From Pseudoalteromonas rubra (GTDB lineage Bacteria; Pseudomonadota; Gammaproteobacteria; Enterobacterales; Alteromonadaceae), in the NCBI RefSeq assembly GCF_001482385.1, contig NZ_CP013611.1:248001-312000 (forward strand): a DNA stretch of 64,000 nt, in the 5' to 3' direction. The notes under the pieces are model-generated. The model worked only from the letters and a program-made list of their open reading frames with translations. It was not told the origin of the DNA and made no database searches. The position numbers were made by a program, and so were the translations under genes. This document shows positions 8,176-17,585 of this stretch, piece by piece (positions within the stretch are counted from its first letter, which is position 1; each line of letters begins with the position of its first letter).

Positions 8176-9141
8176 TTATTTCTCCTGAGAGAGGCTGTAC
8201 ACGTAGGCTGTAAGCAGGTGTACTTTGTCTTCACCCAGAATGTCTTTCCAAGCTGGCATTACACCGGCACGACCATGACGTAGTGTTTCTTCAACAGCAC
8301 GTTGAGAACCACCGTACAACCAGATGTTGTCAGTCAGGTCAGGCGCACCAAATGGCAGATTGTGAGCAACTGAACCCTTACCGTCCATGCCGTGACAAGC
8401 TGCACACATTGCGAACTTCGCTTTACCAGCATCAGCATCTTTTTGGTTTACTTTACGGCCAGACAAGCCCAGTACGTATGCAGTCATTTCTTTAATGCCC
8501 TGGTCACCCAGTGCATCCTGCCAACCTGGCATCGCAGCAACACGACCTTGCAGTAGTGTTTCTTTGATCTTGTCAGGTGTACCGCCGTACAACCAGTCAT
8601 TGTCTGCCAAGTTAGGGAAGCCCATTGCACCACGTGCATCTGAGCCATGACATTGCGCACAGTTTTGTGCGAACAAACGCTGACCAATTTCAAGTGCTTT
8701 TTGATCTTTTGCCAGTGTTTCGATGTCTTGCTCAGCAAATGCCTTGAAGATAGGACCAAAACGCTCGTCAGCAGCTTCAAACTCTTTATCAAGTTGAACC
8801 CAGTGACCGTTTGCTTTGGCATCTTCAATTGCTTTTTTAGACTCCTCGAGAGACGTTACGCCCTGGTTAGAGCTTGTCCAGTTCAAAAAGCCTGCAAAGT
8901 TACCCAAACCAGGGTAAGCAGCAAGATAATAAACAGACCAGATAAATGTTGCGAAGAACATGTAAGTCCACCACTTTGGCAGTGGGTTGTTTAGTTCTTC
9001 GATTCCGTCAAACTCGTGACCACAGCTTTCGCCTTCTTCAACACCTGCATAGTTTTTCAGGTTCCAAAGTAGCAAGCCAAAGATCAGAGCCAGACACGCC
9101 AAGGTCAATACGATGACCCAAATACTCCAAAAGCTAGTCAT
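8176..9141 (-). CDS. ccoP: cbb3-type cytochrome c oxidase subunit III CcoP (diheme)
   Basis: A 321-residue membrane-anchored cytochrome with two c-type heme sites: CAQCH near residue 157 and CAACH near residue 246, each followed by a Met ligand region (AAMPGW and GVMPAW). The N terminus has two hydrophobic segments with the FixP_N signature NNPLPKWWTYMFF. CcoP passes electrons from soluble cytochromes to CcoO and CcoN. Its start codon overlaps the ccoQ stop (ATGA). A terminator follows its stop codon. Confidence 0.97.
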   Translation of the reverse strand: MTSFWSIWVIVLTLACLALIFGLLLWNLKNYAGVEEGESCGHEFDGIEELNNPLPKWWTYMFFATFIWSVYYLAAYPGLGNFAGFLNWTSSNQGVTSLEESKKAIEDAKANGHWVQLDKEFEAADERFGPIFKAFAEQDIETLAKDQKALEIGQRLFAQNCAQCHGSDARGAMGFPNLADNDWLYGGTPDKIKETLLQGRVAAMPGWQDALGDQGIKEMTAYVLGLSGRKVNQKDADAGKAKFAMCAACHGMDGKGSVAHNLPFGAPDLTDNIWLYGGSQRAVEETLRHGRAGVMPAWKDILGEDKVHLLTAYVYSLSQEK

Positions 9142-9323
9142 TTTTCAGACTCCTTTTCCTCGTTTGAGATTGTGCTGTTGTGCTTTTTTTCATCTTCAAA
9201 AATGGCATTGGCCGCGTCATCAAAACGACGTTTGCTACGCTTGCTGTATGCCCACACAACAATCACTATGAACAGTACTAAAATTATCAGAGTCAAAATG
9301 CCTCTGTATGTGCCGTAATCCAT
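9138..9323 (-). CDS. ccoQ: cbb3-type oxidase small subunit CcoQ
   Basis: A 61-residue protein with one transmembrane helix (ILTLIILVLFIVIVVWAYS) followed by a basic patch KRSKRRFDDAANAIFED and an acidic tail, as usual for CcoQ/FixQ. It stabilises the oxidase complex in other bacteria. It sits 6 bases after ccoO and overlaps ccoP by 4 bases. Confidence 0.92.
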   Translation of the reverse strand: MDYGTYRGILTLIILVLFIVIVVWAYSKRSKRRFDDAANAIFEDEKKHNSTISNEEKESEK

Positions 9324-9329
9324 AACAAA

Positions 9330-9950
9330 TTACTTCAAATGTGTGCCAAGTTGCTGAAGGTAAGCAATCAGGGCTTCCATTTCGGTTTTGCCCTTTACTG
9401 CGGCTTCAGCACCTTGAATGTCCTCGTCGGTGTATGGCACACCAAAGTTACGGAACACTTCAAGTTTCTTAGCGGTTAATTGACCGTCCAATACATTCTC
9501 ATTGAGCCAAGGGTAGCCAGGCATATTTGACTCAGGTACCACAGAGCGAGGATCCATCAGGTGTGCAAAGTGCCAGTCATCGGAGTAACGCTGACCTACA
9601 CGAGCCAGATCTGGACCTGTACGCTTAGAGCCCCACTGGAAAGGGTGATCCCAAACAGATTCACCAGCTACAGAATAGTGACCATAGCGCTCAACTTCGT
9701 CTCGGAAAGGACGGATCATCTGTGAGTGACAGTTGTAACAACCTTCACGTACATAGATATCACGACCTTCCATTTCCAGCGCTGTTAGAGGGCGCAGGCC
9801 ATCAACAGGCTGAGTGGTGTCTTTTTGGAACATCAGTGGAGTGATCTCAACGAGGGCACCAAAGCTGATGGCAAAAACCGTCAGGATAGCCATCAGACCA
9901 ACGTTCTTTTCGACGATTTCATGTTTGTTTGAAGAGTTATTATTGCTCAT
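9330..9950 (-). CDS. ccoO: cbb3-type cytochrome c oxidase subunit II CcoO (monoheme)
   Basis: A membrane-anchored monoheme cytochrome c. After an N-terminal helix ([20 protein letters not shown]) come the heme site CYNCH in [15 protein letters not shown] and the distal Met region [11 protein letters not shown] place the start at the ATG at 9950 (206 residues) because AAGGGG precedes it by 8 bases; the GTG at 9959 would overlap that site. CcoO relays electrons between CcoP and CcoN. It follows ccoN by 12 bases. Confidence 0.96.
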   Translation of the reverse strand: MSNNNSSNKHEIVEKNVGLMAILTVFAISFGALVEITPLMFQKDTTQPVDGLRPLTALEMEGRDIYVREGCYNCHSQMIRPFRDEVERYGHYSVAGESVWDHPFQWGSKRTGPDLARVGQRYSDDWHFAHLMDPRSVVPESNMPGYPWLNENVLDGQLTAKKLEVFRNFGVPYTDEDIQGAEAAVKGKTEMEALIAYLQQLGTHLK

Positions 9951-9962
9951 ACTCGACACCCC

Positions 9963-11396
9963 TTAAGCCATTTGCGTGTTAGCTTCGGTGGTCAAAGAGC
10001 CACTCTTAGCTGCTACAGTACGGTACACGTTGTAAGCCATTACCAGCATACCAATCACGATGAACACACCGCCCAGGAATCGCATAATGTAGAAAGGCTT
10101 AGACGCTTCAAGAGACTGTACGAAGCTGTACATCAAAGTACCGTCAGAGTTAACTGCACGCCACATCAGACCTTGCATAACACCAGAGATCCACATTGCT
10201 ACGATGTACAGAACAACACCAACTGTGTGTAGCCAGAAGTGGGTGTTAACCAGTTTAACGCTGTACATGTTAGCATGACCAAATAGTGCAGGGATCAGGT
10301 GGTAGATAGCACCAATAGAGATCATTGCAACCCAACCTAGTGCACCAGAGTGTACGTGGCCGACTGTCCAGTCAGTGTAGTGTGATAGAGCGTTTACTGA
10401 CTTGATTGCCATCATTGGACCTTCGAAGGTAGACATACCGTAGAAAGACAGAGAAACAACCAGGAAACGCAGTACAGGGTCGGTGCGCAGTTTATGCCAG
10501 GCACCAGACAGGGTCATGATACCGTTGATCATACCACCCCAAGAAGGAACAAATAGGATCACAGACATTACCATGCCCAGAGATTGAGTCCAGTCCGGTA
10601 GTGCAGTGTAGTGTAAGTGGTGAGGACCTGCCCAAATATACAGAGAAACCAGTGCCCAGAAGTGAACTACTGATAAACGATAAGAGTAAACAGGGCGACC
10701 AGCTTGTTTAGGCACGAAGTAATACATCATACCCAGGAAACCAGCAGTCAGAAGGAAACCTACCGCATTGTGACCGTACCACCACTGAACCATAGCATCT
10801 ACTGCACCCGCATAAATAGAATATGACTTGGTTAGAGACACTGGTACAGCCATGCTGTTTACGATGTGTAGTACTGCAACGGTAATAATGAAGCCCGCGT
10901 AGAACCAGTTCGCTACATAAATGTGTGACACTTTACGCTTGATCAGTGTGCCGAAGAAAACAACAGCATACGTAACCCAGACTACAGCGATTGCAATATC
11001 GATTGGCCACTCAAGTTCAGCATATTCTTTAGAAGATGTGATACCCAGTGGCAGCGTGATAGCTGCTGCAAGAATGATTGCTTGCCAGCCCCAGAAAGTG
11101 AAAGCGGCTAGCTTGTCGGAGAATAAGCGCGTCTGACACGTACGCTGTACAACATAGTAAGATGTTGCAAATAGTGCACTAGTACCAAATGCGAAGATTA
11201 CTGCGTTCGTGTGTAACGGACGAAGTCGAGAGTAAGTTAACCATGGAATGTCGAAGTTTAACGCAGGCCACGCAAGTTGCGCCGCGATAAAGACACCTAC
11301 ACCCATGCCAACGATGCCCCAAATCACTGTCATTATAGCGAATTGGCGTACAACCTTATAATTGTACTCAGTTTGTGATGCTACTGTTTGGCTCAT
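9963..11396 (-). CDS. ccoN: cbb3-type cytochrome c oxidase catalytic subunit I CcoN
   Basis: A 477-residue heme-copper oxidase subunit with about 12 membrane helices. Conserved His motifs for heme b, heme b3 and CuB are visible: [39 protein letters not shown] and [13 protein letters not shown]. The complex reduces O2 with high affinity and pumps protons at the inner membrane. It is the first gene of ccoNOQP. Regulation by Fnr is likely given the linked fnr gene and a candidate site upstream at 11590. Confidence 0.98.
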   Translation of the reverse strand: MSQTVASQTEYNYKVVRQFAIMTVIWGIVGMGVGVFIAAQLAWPALNFDIPWLTYSRLRPLHTNAVIFAFGTSALFATSYYVVQRTCQTRLFSDKLAAFTFWGWQAIILAAAITLPLGITSSKEYAELEWPIDIAIAVVWVTYAVVFFGTLIKRKVSHIYVANWFYAGFIITVAVLHIVNSMAVPVSLTKSYSIYAGAVDAMVQWWYGHNAVGFLLTAGFLGMMYYFVPKQAGRPVYSYRLSVVHFWALVSLYIWAGPHHLHYTALPDWTQSLGMVMSVILFVPSWGGMINGIMTLSGAWHKLRTDPVLRFLVVSLSFYGMSTFEGPMMAIKSVNALSHYTDWTVGHVHSGALGWVAMISIGAIYHLIPALFGHANMYSVKLVNTHFWLHTVGVVLYIVAMWISGVMQGLMWRAVNSDGTLMYSFVQSLEASKPFYIMRFLGGVFIVIGMLVMAYNVYRTVAAKSGSLTTEANTQMA

Positions 11397-11745
11397 TTTC
11401 TGGATTCCGCTGCAATTAATGCGATTAGAAATGATTAACCTGTAATACAGGCCCTGTTTTTTTATTTCAACAAACCCGTTTGAGTTACATCCCGTGGAAC
11501 AAAACTCTCACCAGCTTGAGAAACCCTTATTTTTGCAAGGAAATAATAATTTTTTTGCAAACGAAAAGATACTACAAACACCTAAAATAATGACATCAAT
11601 CAAACTTTGTACGAGTCATTTGCTCAATGAGTACGCGAATTGCGCAATATCAAAACAAATTGCAAAACTTAACGCCAAAGGCTGGCCGAAAAGAGCAATT
11701 CCACATAAACTGAATGTCTTTTCAAGATGTCACACACTACGCATT
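11397..11745. other. Non-coding region upstream of ccoN and of the small lipoprotein gene
   Basis: This divergent 349-base region should hold the promoters of ccoN (leftward) and of the lipoprotein gene (rightward). It contains a palindrome CCTGTA-A-TACAGG at 11439-11451 near ccoN, an A/T-rich tract, and an FNR-like site at 11590-11603. An open frame to the right from 11494 crosses the region but lacks the composition of a leader peptide, and I regard it as non-coding. Confidence 0.5.
11590..11603. promoter_or_regulatory. Candidate FNR-binding site
   Basis: ATGAC-ATCA-ATCAA matches the FNR/Anr consensus TTGAT-NNNN-ATCAA at 8 of 10 defined positions, with the correct 4-base spacer. It lies 194-207 bases upstream of the ccoN start, which would need a long leader, so it may instead serve the rightward lipoprotein gene. 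The presence of fnr nearby supports it. Confidence 0.5.
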
Positions 11746-12204
11746 ATGCAGAAAATTTGCACACTACCTGGTGTTTTTTTAGTCACTTTCCTGACGGCCT
11801 GTTCAGACCCAAGTACCATTATACATGAAAGTTCAGAAAATAGTGAAAGTTCGCAAACTTCCTTGAATTGTATTGCCTCTTCTCCCTGTCAAAGCCACGA
11901 AATAACGCTCTGGAATTCAGCCGAAACACTTCGACCAGAAACCCCGTTTGGCTTGTTTCTGGACACACAAAACCCGGCACTTAAAGTTCGTGCTGCCTGG
12001 CTGGAGGGAAAGAGCATGTATATGGGAAAAATCCCCGTCTTTTTTACTTTAGAGCGAGACTCACACTGGTCTGCTGAGGTCATGGTCGGTGCATGTAGTG
12101 ACTCGGTCATGGAGTGGCAGCTGACGATAGAATTGATCGGGCAGAAGGCGGTGAAAGTAAGTGACAAAACTGTCACATTTAGCCTGTACACTACGCTAAA
12201 TTGA
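11746..12204 (+). CDS. Small periplasmic lipoprotein next to cbb3 operon (function unknown)
   Basis: I place the start at the ATG at 11746 (152 residues), where a lipoprotein signal begins (MQKICTLPGVFLVTFLTAC, lipobox LTAC). Translation from 11494 would bury this signal. The mature part is Ser/Cys-rich at first, then beta-rich, with KSMYMGKIPVFF and VGACSDSVMEW. The Met and Cys residues and the Ig-like pattern recall FixH/YtkA-like periplasmic proteins. Because it is divergent from ccoN, a role in copper delivery to or assembly of the oxidase is a reasonable guess, but I do not recognise the family. No strong ribosome site is visible. Confidence 0.65.
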   Translation: MQKICTLPGVFLVTFLTACSDPSTIIHESSENSESSQTSLNCIASSPCQSHEITLWNSAETLRPETPFGLFLDTQNPALKVRAAWLEGKSMYMGKIPVFFTLERDSHWSAEVMVGACSDSVMEWQLTIELIGQKAVKVSDKTVTFSLYTTLN

Positions 12205-12419
12205 TGTATCGCAGTTTAATACTCTTACTTAACGTTTTATGTTCGTTTACAAAACTTCTCGATTTTGCATGACTTTGTTAAGCGTTTTCACTATATTTAA
12301 CCAAACCGCACATGGCGATAACAGAATACCCATTTGGCCAGAGTCTCGTTTGACAGAACACTCACACAGGCAAATAACTATATTAAGAACAAAACGCAAG
12401 CTATTTAAGGAGACATCTA

Positions 12420-15400
12420 GTGGCAAAGCGCATAAGTAAATTCACTCCATTGGCATCCACCATTGCTTTAAGTTTGGGGCTATCCGGCTGCAGTCTTTTT
12501 GATGATGATGACAATAATGTCCCGGTGACGACCCCCCAGGAAGTTGAAAGCACGGTAACAGCAAACTTTTCGGTTGCTATATCAGGCAAGGCTGTAAAAG
12601 GTACGCTCAGTGGTGCCCAAGTGAGTGTTAAGGCACTTGATGCTCAGGGAAATATGGTTGACCTTGCATATCGTACTCAGGCGGGCGAAGAATCGGCAAC
12701 AGAGAAAGCGCTTAACACAGAAGATGCAAAGCAGAAAGCTGAAGCAAAGTTAGTTGCTTCTAACCCTGCCGACGTCAAAACAGACGCTCGTGGTTTCTTC
12801 CAATTGTTTGTTGATGAAAACTTCACTGGTCCGGTTTACATTACGGTTAAAACGACCAAAGATGGAGACGCGTTGGTAAAATGTGATGCGTTCGTTGGAT
12901 GTGGTGAAGGCGTTGCCATTGATAATGGTGATGGGATCGTAAAAGACAACGGCAAAATTGACTTTGGCGAGTGGTACAAAGATGACATTGAATTGTCGGT
13001 TGTGAAAATCATTGCTCCCAACACAGCTGCGCGATCTGCGTCGGCTAAAAATCAACCTAGCTTTGCCGATGGCGACAATAACCAGTACACAGCTAACGCG
13101 ACTATTTTTACTTCAACAGCGGTAAAGTTGCTGCTGGACGCAGCCGCAGAGCAGGGCATTGATGCAGCAAAAGTCGGTGAAGCCAGTACTCGAGTACTCA
13201 AAGCCTTGGTAGGTAACACTCAACTTGTTGCTTCTCTGACTGGAGACTTGTCTTTGGGCGGTGCAGTTGACTTCACCGATGTTGGTCAGGGCGAGTCTAT
13301 TGACGAGGGTGTACTTGCCCTTATCCAGGTTGCTTCTACTCTTCAAGCGATTGCCGGTAAAGAGGGTAAAAGTACTGATGAAGTGCTCGATACCCTCTCA
13401 GAGGATGTTGGAAGTGGAGACTTAACGCAAAGTGATACTTTCAGCAAGGTGAAAGATGAAACCTCGAAAGCTGCTAAGATTTTGGTTGCTATGGTGAGTA
13501 ATGATTTATCTGCGCTAGAACAAGCTTTGATTGATGCTGGGGTTCCTGCAGATGACGCAGCTTCAGTCGCTGAAAAAGTCAATGAAGCAAAGGACAAGGC
13601 TGTTGAAAATGGCGCAACCACAGATGATGACTTAACTAAAGATGTCGAGCAGGTTAAAGAACAGCTTGAGGATTTAGGTAACGAAGACGTTGTCATACCG
13701 GACGAAAATGACGAAAATGATGTTGCAAACGCAACGTTATTAACAGCCATCAATGCGAGCTCTTCACAGCTTGATTCAGCGGATACTGATCTGTCTCAGC
13801 TCAATACAACCTTAGCGGACGTTCAGGAACTGTCTGAAACGTTGGACACAAAAGAGCAAGCAACGGCTTACTTTGCAGCTGCCAGTCAGCTTAGCGCAAG
13901 CTTCGATGCTCAAAAAGACGTAATCGCTGCCATTTTTAGCGCTGAGTCCACAAATATCGACGCTCATATCGCAGCCGCTCAGGCACTTGTAGATATAGAC
14001 ACTAAATATCAAGCTACGCTGGATCTGGCGACAGAGTTGAAAGGTAAGTTAGAAAGTCTTGTTCAATTCAACGATAGTATTGCGACACAAGTGGCAGAGC
14101 AGATTAGTAATGCAACAAAGGCAGTGGAAGACTTTGACGTAAAACTTGAGGCTTCAGCACAAGCAGCAACGTCTGCACTTGAGTCTGCTACGACGGCAAA
14201 AGATGCGTTCACTGAGCTTGAGACAGCACTCAAAACGGAAATTTCAGCAGCGAATAATCTGGTTGAACAAATCGTTGATCTTGACTCTGCGATTGCGGCA
14301 CTTGATGCTGTGACGTCAGCCCAGGGTTCATTAAGTAACGTTGCCGGCCTATCACAAGACTTTACAACCAAGGCAACAGTGGCTGTTACGACTGCTACAG
14401 ACTATAAAGCGGAAGCAGACGCGCAGGGCGAACAGGTTGAACAGGCAACTGAAGCACTGCAAAACGCGCAACAAATTAAAGCAGAAGCTGACACCGCAGC
14501 ATCTAGTGTTACCGCTTATACCAGCGAATTAAGCACTGCTGAGGAAACGGCGCAGGAGCGCAAGCTTGCCTATGAGCAACAACTTGAAGACGATAGGGAG
14601 CTAAACGAGGCGCTTGTCGGCCAGATAAGTGAACAGCTGCAGCTCTTAAGCGTGCCTCAGGGCGAGATAACGGGTTTTGAGACTGAGTTGGTGCAGGTAA
14701 AAGAAAAAGGCACGAATACCAATACAGTAGACCTTGCGACAGAGTATTATCTGGCTGCCTTAAGCCTTCAGACGGCAGTGTCTGTTGATAAGCAAAATGG
14801 CTGGAACACGACCTTGTCAGGTGTTTCTGATAAAGCTCAGGAAATTGTCAGTTCAGCGACCGCGTTGGCGAACAGAAATAGTGAGTATACGTCTACGAAA
14901 GACAATGCAGATGCGTTGTTAGCATCAACTGAGCAAACACAAGCTAAAGTGTCTGCTTTGGTATCTGGCATTGATGCTGAAGTCAGCAATGCAGAAGCGA
15001 AACTAACCCTAGAGCAACAAATTGCAGCGGCATTGAAGCTCGCTCAGGATACAATCACTGAAACGCAAACTGCCGAGACTGAGGTTGCTACCAAGCAAGC
15101 CGAGTTCGAAGCCGCTTATAATGAGGCTCAGGCTGCGTTTAACAATATAGAAAACTTGGGGACAGCCCAACAGGCACTGGATGCAGCGGTCGCAGCGGTC
15201 GCTGCAGGCGACGCATACAAGCAAGCTGTTGCGAATTATGTTGAGCTATCCAATGCTGCTGTTATTGCAGCGCAGAACTATAAAAACTTAGTGGATAGTC
15301 GTGAAGCTGCATCATCAGTGACGATTCAGACAGATAGCGAGGATCCCACTGAGCTACTGACATTGGCCACTGAACTACAAGTGAAAGCGGTTGCTGCAAA

Positions 15401-16418
15401 TACTGAGTTTGAACAAGATTCACGTCCTGCGGAAGCTGCTGAACTACAGACGCTCTCTGAAGAAAAGAGAGATGGGTATGTCGCTGATAATGACAACACC
15501 GAAATTGGTAAGCAAGGCACAGACAAACTGGTAAACATCAGCTTTGTTACCAAAGAAGGGGCTGATGCGGTCTTTAATGCTGGCGAAATTATATACGATG
15601 TTGTGAAGGATGTCTGGGATTCAGGCTTAGATAGCGGCGTACACTCGGGTGTGGCGCCAAACTTCCCACAATGGAGCTACAGCTATGATACTGAGAGCTA
15701 TAAACTGAATTTGGAAAATACTCAGGGCGAAGAGCAGATCGATGCAACAGGGCAGGTAAACTCAGGTGCTCAGAGTAAGATCTTGTTTACTTGGTCAGGC
15801 TTGCTGAAAGCAGACTCTGGTCAGAAAATTGAGATTCAAAGTGCCGATTTGGCTGAGTGTGAACGTTGGGCGCTTGACGTTATTGCAATGCCAAATGCCT
15901 CTTGTACCATTCTTTACGTTGATGGCAGTATTCAGAAAGTTGAAGATGCGCGTGATTTTGATATTTCTCGTGGCAAGACCTTTAACGTTGTAGAGTTTGT
16001 TGATGGTCAATATGGCTTTAGTGGACACTTCTCATCCGAGGCGACGGCAGTCGATGCTCAGGGTAATCCTCTACCGCTGTTCACTGACGGTGCCATTGAA
16101 CTTGCAGACGTGACTTTGTCAGGTGATAGTGAAGGGACCGAGTTTACTGCGCATTTTGATCTGCGCAATGAAAGTGACAACAATGAACTAGGCTTGGCCA
16201 ATATTATATTGGACAACTTTAACGGATATGTATTTAAGGTCAGTTTGATCGATGAGGCTGGTCCGTTACTGGGAGATGTGTCAATCAACAATGATACGAC
16301 CCAACCAATCAAGGTTGGTGACGTAGAAGAGGTAACCAATGGCTTCCGCATCGACTATATCAACGGAGAGTCAATCGAATATACAGATATCGATTTTTTA
16401 GGCCAGTCAAATAATTAA
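12420..16418 (+). CDS. Very large lipoprotein (1332 aa) with calcium-loop module and long helical region; unknown function
   Basis: GTG start with AAGGAGAC seven bases upstream. The signal ends in lipobox LSGC (Cys24), followed by an Asp-rich linker. Residues 50-150 form a beta-domain resembling carboxypeptidase-regulatory folds (SGKAVKGTLSGAQVSV, then TDARGFFQLFV). Residues 155-184 contain Cys155, FVGCG and DNGDGIVKDNGKIDFGE, an EF-hand-like acidic loop. Residues about 437-1025 are Ala/Glu/Gln/Thr-rich and almost entirely helical, probably a long coiled coil. Residues about 1035-1332 are beta-rich. The Asp after position +1 of the lipobox is absent (CSLF), so outer-membrane sorting is expected. 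A terminator follows, then a beta-barrel gene and a second lipoprotein of similar layout. Confidence 0.85.
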   Translation: MAKRISKFTPLASTIALSLGLSGCSLFDDDDNNVPVTTPQEVESTVTANFSVAISGKAVKGTLSGAQVSVKALDAQGNMVDLAYRTQAGEESATEKALNTEDAKQKAEAKLVASNPADVKTDARGFFQLFVDENFTGPVYITVKTTKDGDALVKCDAFVGCGEGVAIDNGDGIVKDNGKIDFGEWYKDDIELSVVKIIAPNTAARSASAKNQPSFADGDNNQYTANATIFTSTAVKLLLDAAAEQGIDAAKVGEASTRVLKALVGNTQLVASLTGDLSLGGAVDFTDVGQGESIDEGVLALIQVASTLQAIAGKEGKSTDEVLDTLSEDVGSGDLTQSDTFSKVKDETSKAAKILVAMVSNDLSALEQALIDAGVPADDAASVAEKVNEAKDKAVENGATTDDDLTKDVEQVKEQLEDLGNEDVVIPDENDENDVANATLLTAINASSSQLDSADTDLSQLNTTLADVQELSETLDTKEQATAYFAAASQLSASFDAQKDVIAAIFSAESTNIDAHIAAAQALVDIDTKYQATLDLATELKGKLESLVQFNDSIATQVAEQISNATKAVEDFDVKLEASAQAATSALESATTAKDAFTELETALKTEISAANNLVEQIVDLDSAIAALDAVTSAQGSLSNVAGLSQDFTTKATVAVTTATDYKAEADAQGEQVEQATEALQNAQQIKAEADTAASSVTAYTSELSTAEETAQERKLAYEQQLEDDRELNEALVGQISEQLQLLSVPQGEITGFETELVQVKEKGTNTNTVDLATEYYLAALSLQTAVSVDKQNGWNTTLSGVSDKAQEIVSSATALANRNSEYTSTKDNADALLASTEQTQAKVSALVSGIDAEVSNAEAKLTLEQQIAAALKLAQDTITETQTAETEVATKQAEFEAAYNEAQAAFNNIENLGTAQQALDAAVAAVAAGDAYKQAVANYVELSNAAVIAAQNYKNLVDSREAASSVTIQTDSEDPTELLTLATELQVKAVAANTEFEQDSRPAEAAELQTLSEEKRDGYVADNDNTEIGKQGTDKLVNISFVTKEGADAVFNAGEIIYDVVKDVWDSGLDSGVHSGVAPNFPQWSYSYDTESYKLNLENTQGEEQIDATGQVNSGAQSKILFTWSGLLKADSGQKIEIQSADLAECERWALDVIAMPNASCTILYVDGSIQKVEDARDFDISRGKTFNVVEFVDGQYGFSGHFSSEATAVDAQGNPLPLFTDGAIELADVTLSGDSEGTEFTAHFDLRNESDNNELGLANIILDNFNGYVFKVSLIDEAGPLLGDVSINNDTTQPIKVGDVEEVTNGFRIDYINGESIEYTDIDFLGQSNN

Positions 16419-16436
16419 AACAGGCCTGGATTAAGG

Positions 16437-16464
16437 GGGAAAGGTAAACCTTTCCCTTTTTTTT
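16437..16464 (+). terminator. Strong rho-independent terminator inside the three-gene envelope cluster
   Basis: GGGAAAGG-TAAA-CCTTTCCC is followed directly by T8. It lies 18 bases past the stop of the large lipoprotein gene and 17 bases before the barrel gene start. It should cut most read-through, so the first gene may be expressed in excess over the next two. Confidence 0.93.
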
Positions 16465-16480
16465 GTTAAAAGTGAAGTTT

Positions 16481-17575
16481 ATGAAATTAAAAAAAACCTC
16501 TCCATTGCTTATTTTTCTTGGTGTTTCCTCAGTTAATCAGGCTTATGCAAGTTCCAGTGACATTGAGCTCATTCACCAGTTTCACAGCGAAATTTATACT
16601 GAGGCCCAGCCCGTTAAAGCATTTGTCGAAGATTTTGATAAACCTTTGACCCATGGCGACAGTGCTTTTACCTATAATGTGTTTGAACTGGGTATGAAAT
16701 ACAAAGGCATTGGGTTTGGCGCTCAGAGCCGATTCGATTATTTACTTGCTTTTGATCCCGATACGGCACGTTATACACACACAGAAAAAAATGATCTACC
16801 ATTTGAACGTCGTAATTATCGCTATTATCTGAGAGGTAAGCAGGCGACAACCAACGGGGTTTTTCTAAGTTACGATTTTACGTTGCTGGATGAGCGCTTA
16901 GTCATTACACCAAAGTTTACGTATTTTCAAAGTACGCACTTTCAGGATGCGGTAGTCGACGGCACCATTTTTGCGGATGAAATTGAAGGGAAATTACAGA
17001 CTGAGTACTACTTTTCCAAAGATATCCTATTTAAGTCATTTACACCGACAGAAAATCCGGAAGGGGAAGGCTATAGTTTTGATCTTGCGCTTAGCTGGCA
17101 GATCACACCTGATTTAGATATTTGGGCCGCAGCCAAAGACCTGATGTATGAGACTAAGTATGAGGGAGTTGGGTTTGTCAATGGATTTACTACCGATATT
17201 CCTTTTACAGAGAGAGAAGATGGGATAGATACAACACCGTCTGTCAGATTGCGTACCTCCGCCTATGACCAAGAAATCGAATACACCTTTGAGCAGAATG
17301 CCAGATACTATCTGGGCGTGAACTACCGTATTAACAATCAGTTTTCTACCACACTAAAAGCACGCAAGTTTATTGATGATACCTTCGTTCAGGCAACCGT
17401 ATCCTATCATTTTGGAGAAAGCTGGGAGCTATTTGGTGGGTATGAAACACATAGCGAGGCTTTTGAGTTGGGAATTAAAACTCGCCATGCAGGCATATCG
17501 GTGAAAATGGACAACCCTGATATTGAAGATGCGCATTATGTAAATTTGAACTGGTTTCTTAACTTGGCATTTTAG
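16481..17575 (+). CDS. Outer-membrane beta-barrel protein of unknown function
   Basis: A 364-residue protein with a cleavable signal (KKTSPLLIFLGVSSVNQAYA, cut after AYA). The mature chain alternates hydrophobic and polar residues with many aromatic residues (RRNYRYYLRG, RYYLGVNYRI, ATVSYHFGESWELFGGY) and ends in a terminal Phe (NWFLNLAF), the usual C-terminal signal for barrel insertion. I chose the ATG at 16481; the TTG at 16463 lies in the T-tract of a terminator. It is flanked by two related lipoproteins and is followed 10 bases later by the second, so the two are probably co-transcribed. The substrate is unknown. Confidence 0.8.
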   Translation: MKLKKTSPLLIFLGVSSVNQAYASSSDIELIHQFHSEIYTEAQPVKAFVEDFDKPLTHGDSAFTYNVFELGMKYKGIGFGAQSRFDYLLAFDPDTARYTHTEKNDLPFERRNYRYYLRGKQATTNGVFLSYDFTLLDERLVITPKFTYFQSTHFQDAVVDGTIFADEIEGKLQTEYYFSKDILFKSFTPTENPEGEGYSFDLALSWQITPDLDIWAAAKDLMYETKYEGVGFVNGFTTDIPFTEREDGIDTTPSVRLRTSAYDQEIEYTFEQNARYYLGVNYRINNQFSTTLKARKFIDDTFVQATVSYHFGESWELFGGYETHSEAFELGIKTRHAGISVKMDNPDIEDAHYVNLNWFLNLAF

Positions 17576-17585
17576 GGGGTAAAAG

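Noticed and set aside
12239..12439. 66-residue open frame before the large lipoprotein gene
   Set aside because: The N terminus looks weakly like a signal peptide, but there is no ribosome site, it overlaps the lipoprotein start in another frame, and the composition after residue 25 is not protein-like.
15181..15210. Short tandem repeat GCAGCGGTC inside the large lipoprotein gene
   Set aside because: Only two copies; it encodes Ala-Ala-Val in an Ala-rich helix and needs no other explanation.
16463..16480. Upstream TTG start for the beta-barrel gene
   Set aside because: It lies in the T-tract of a strong terminator and would spoil the signal peptide.
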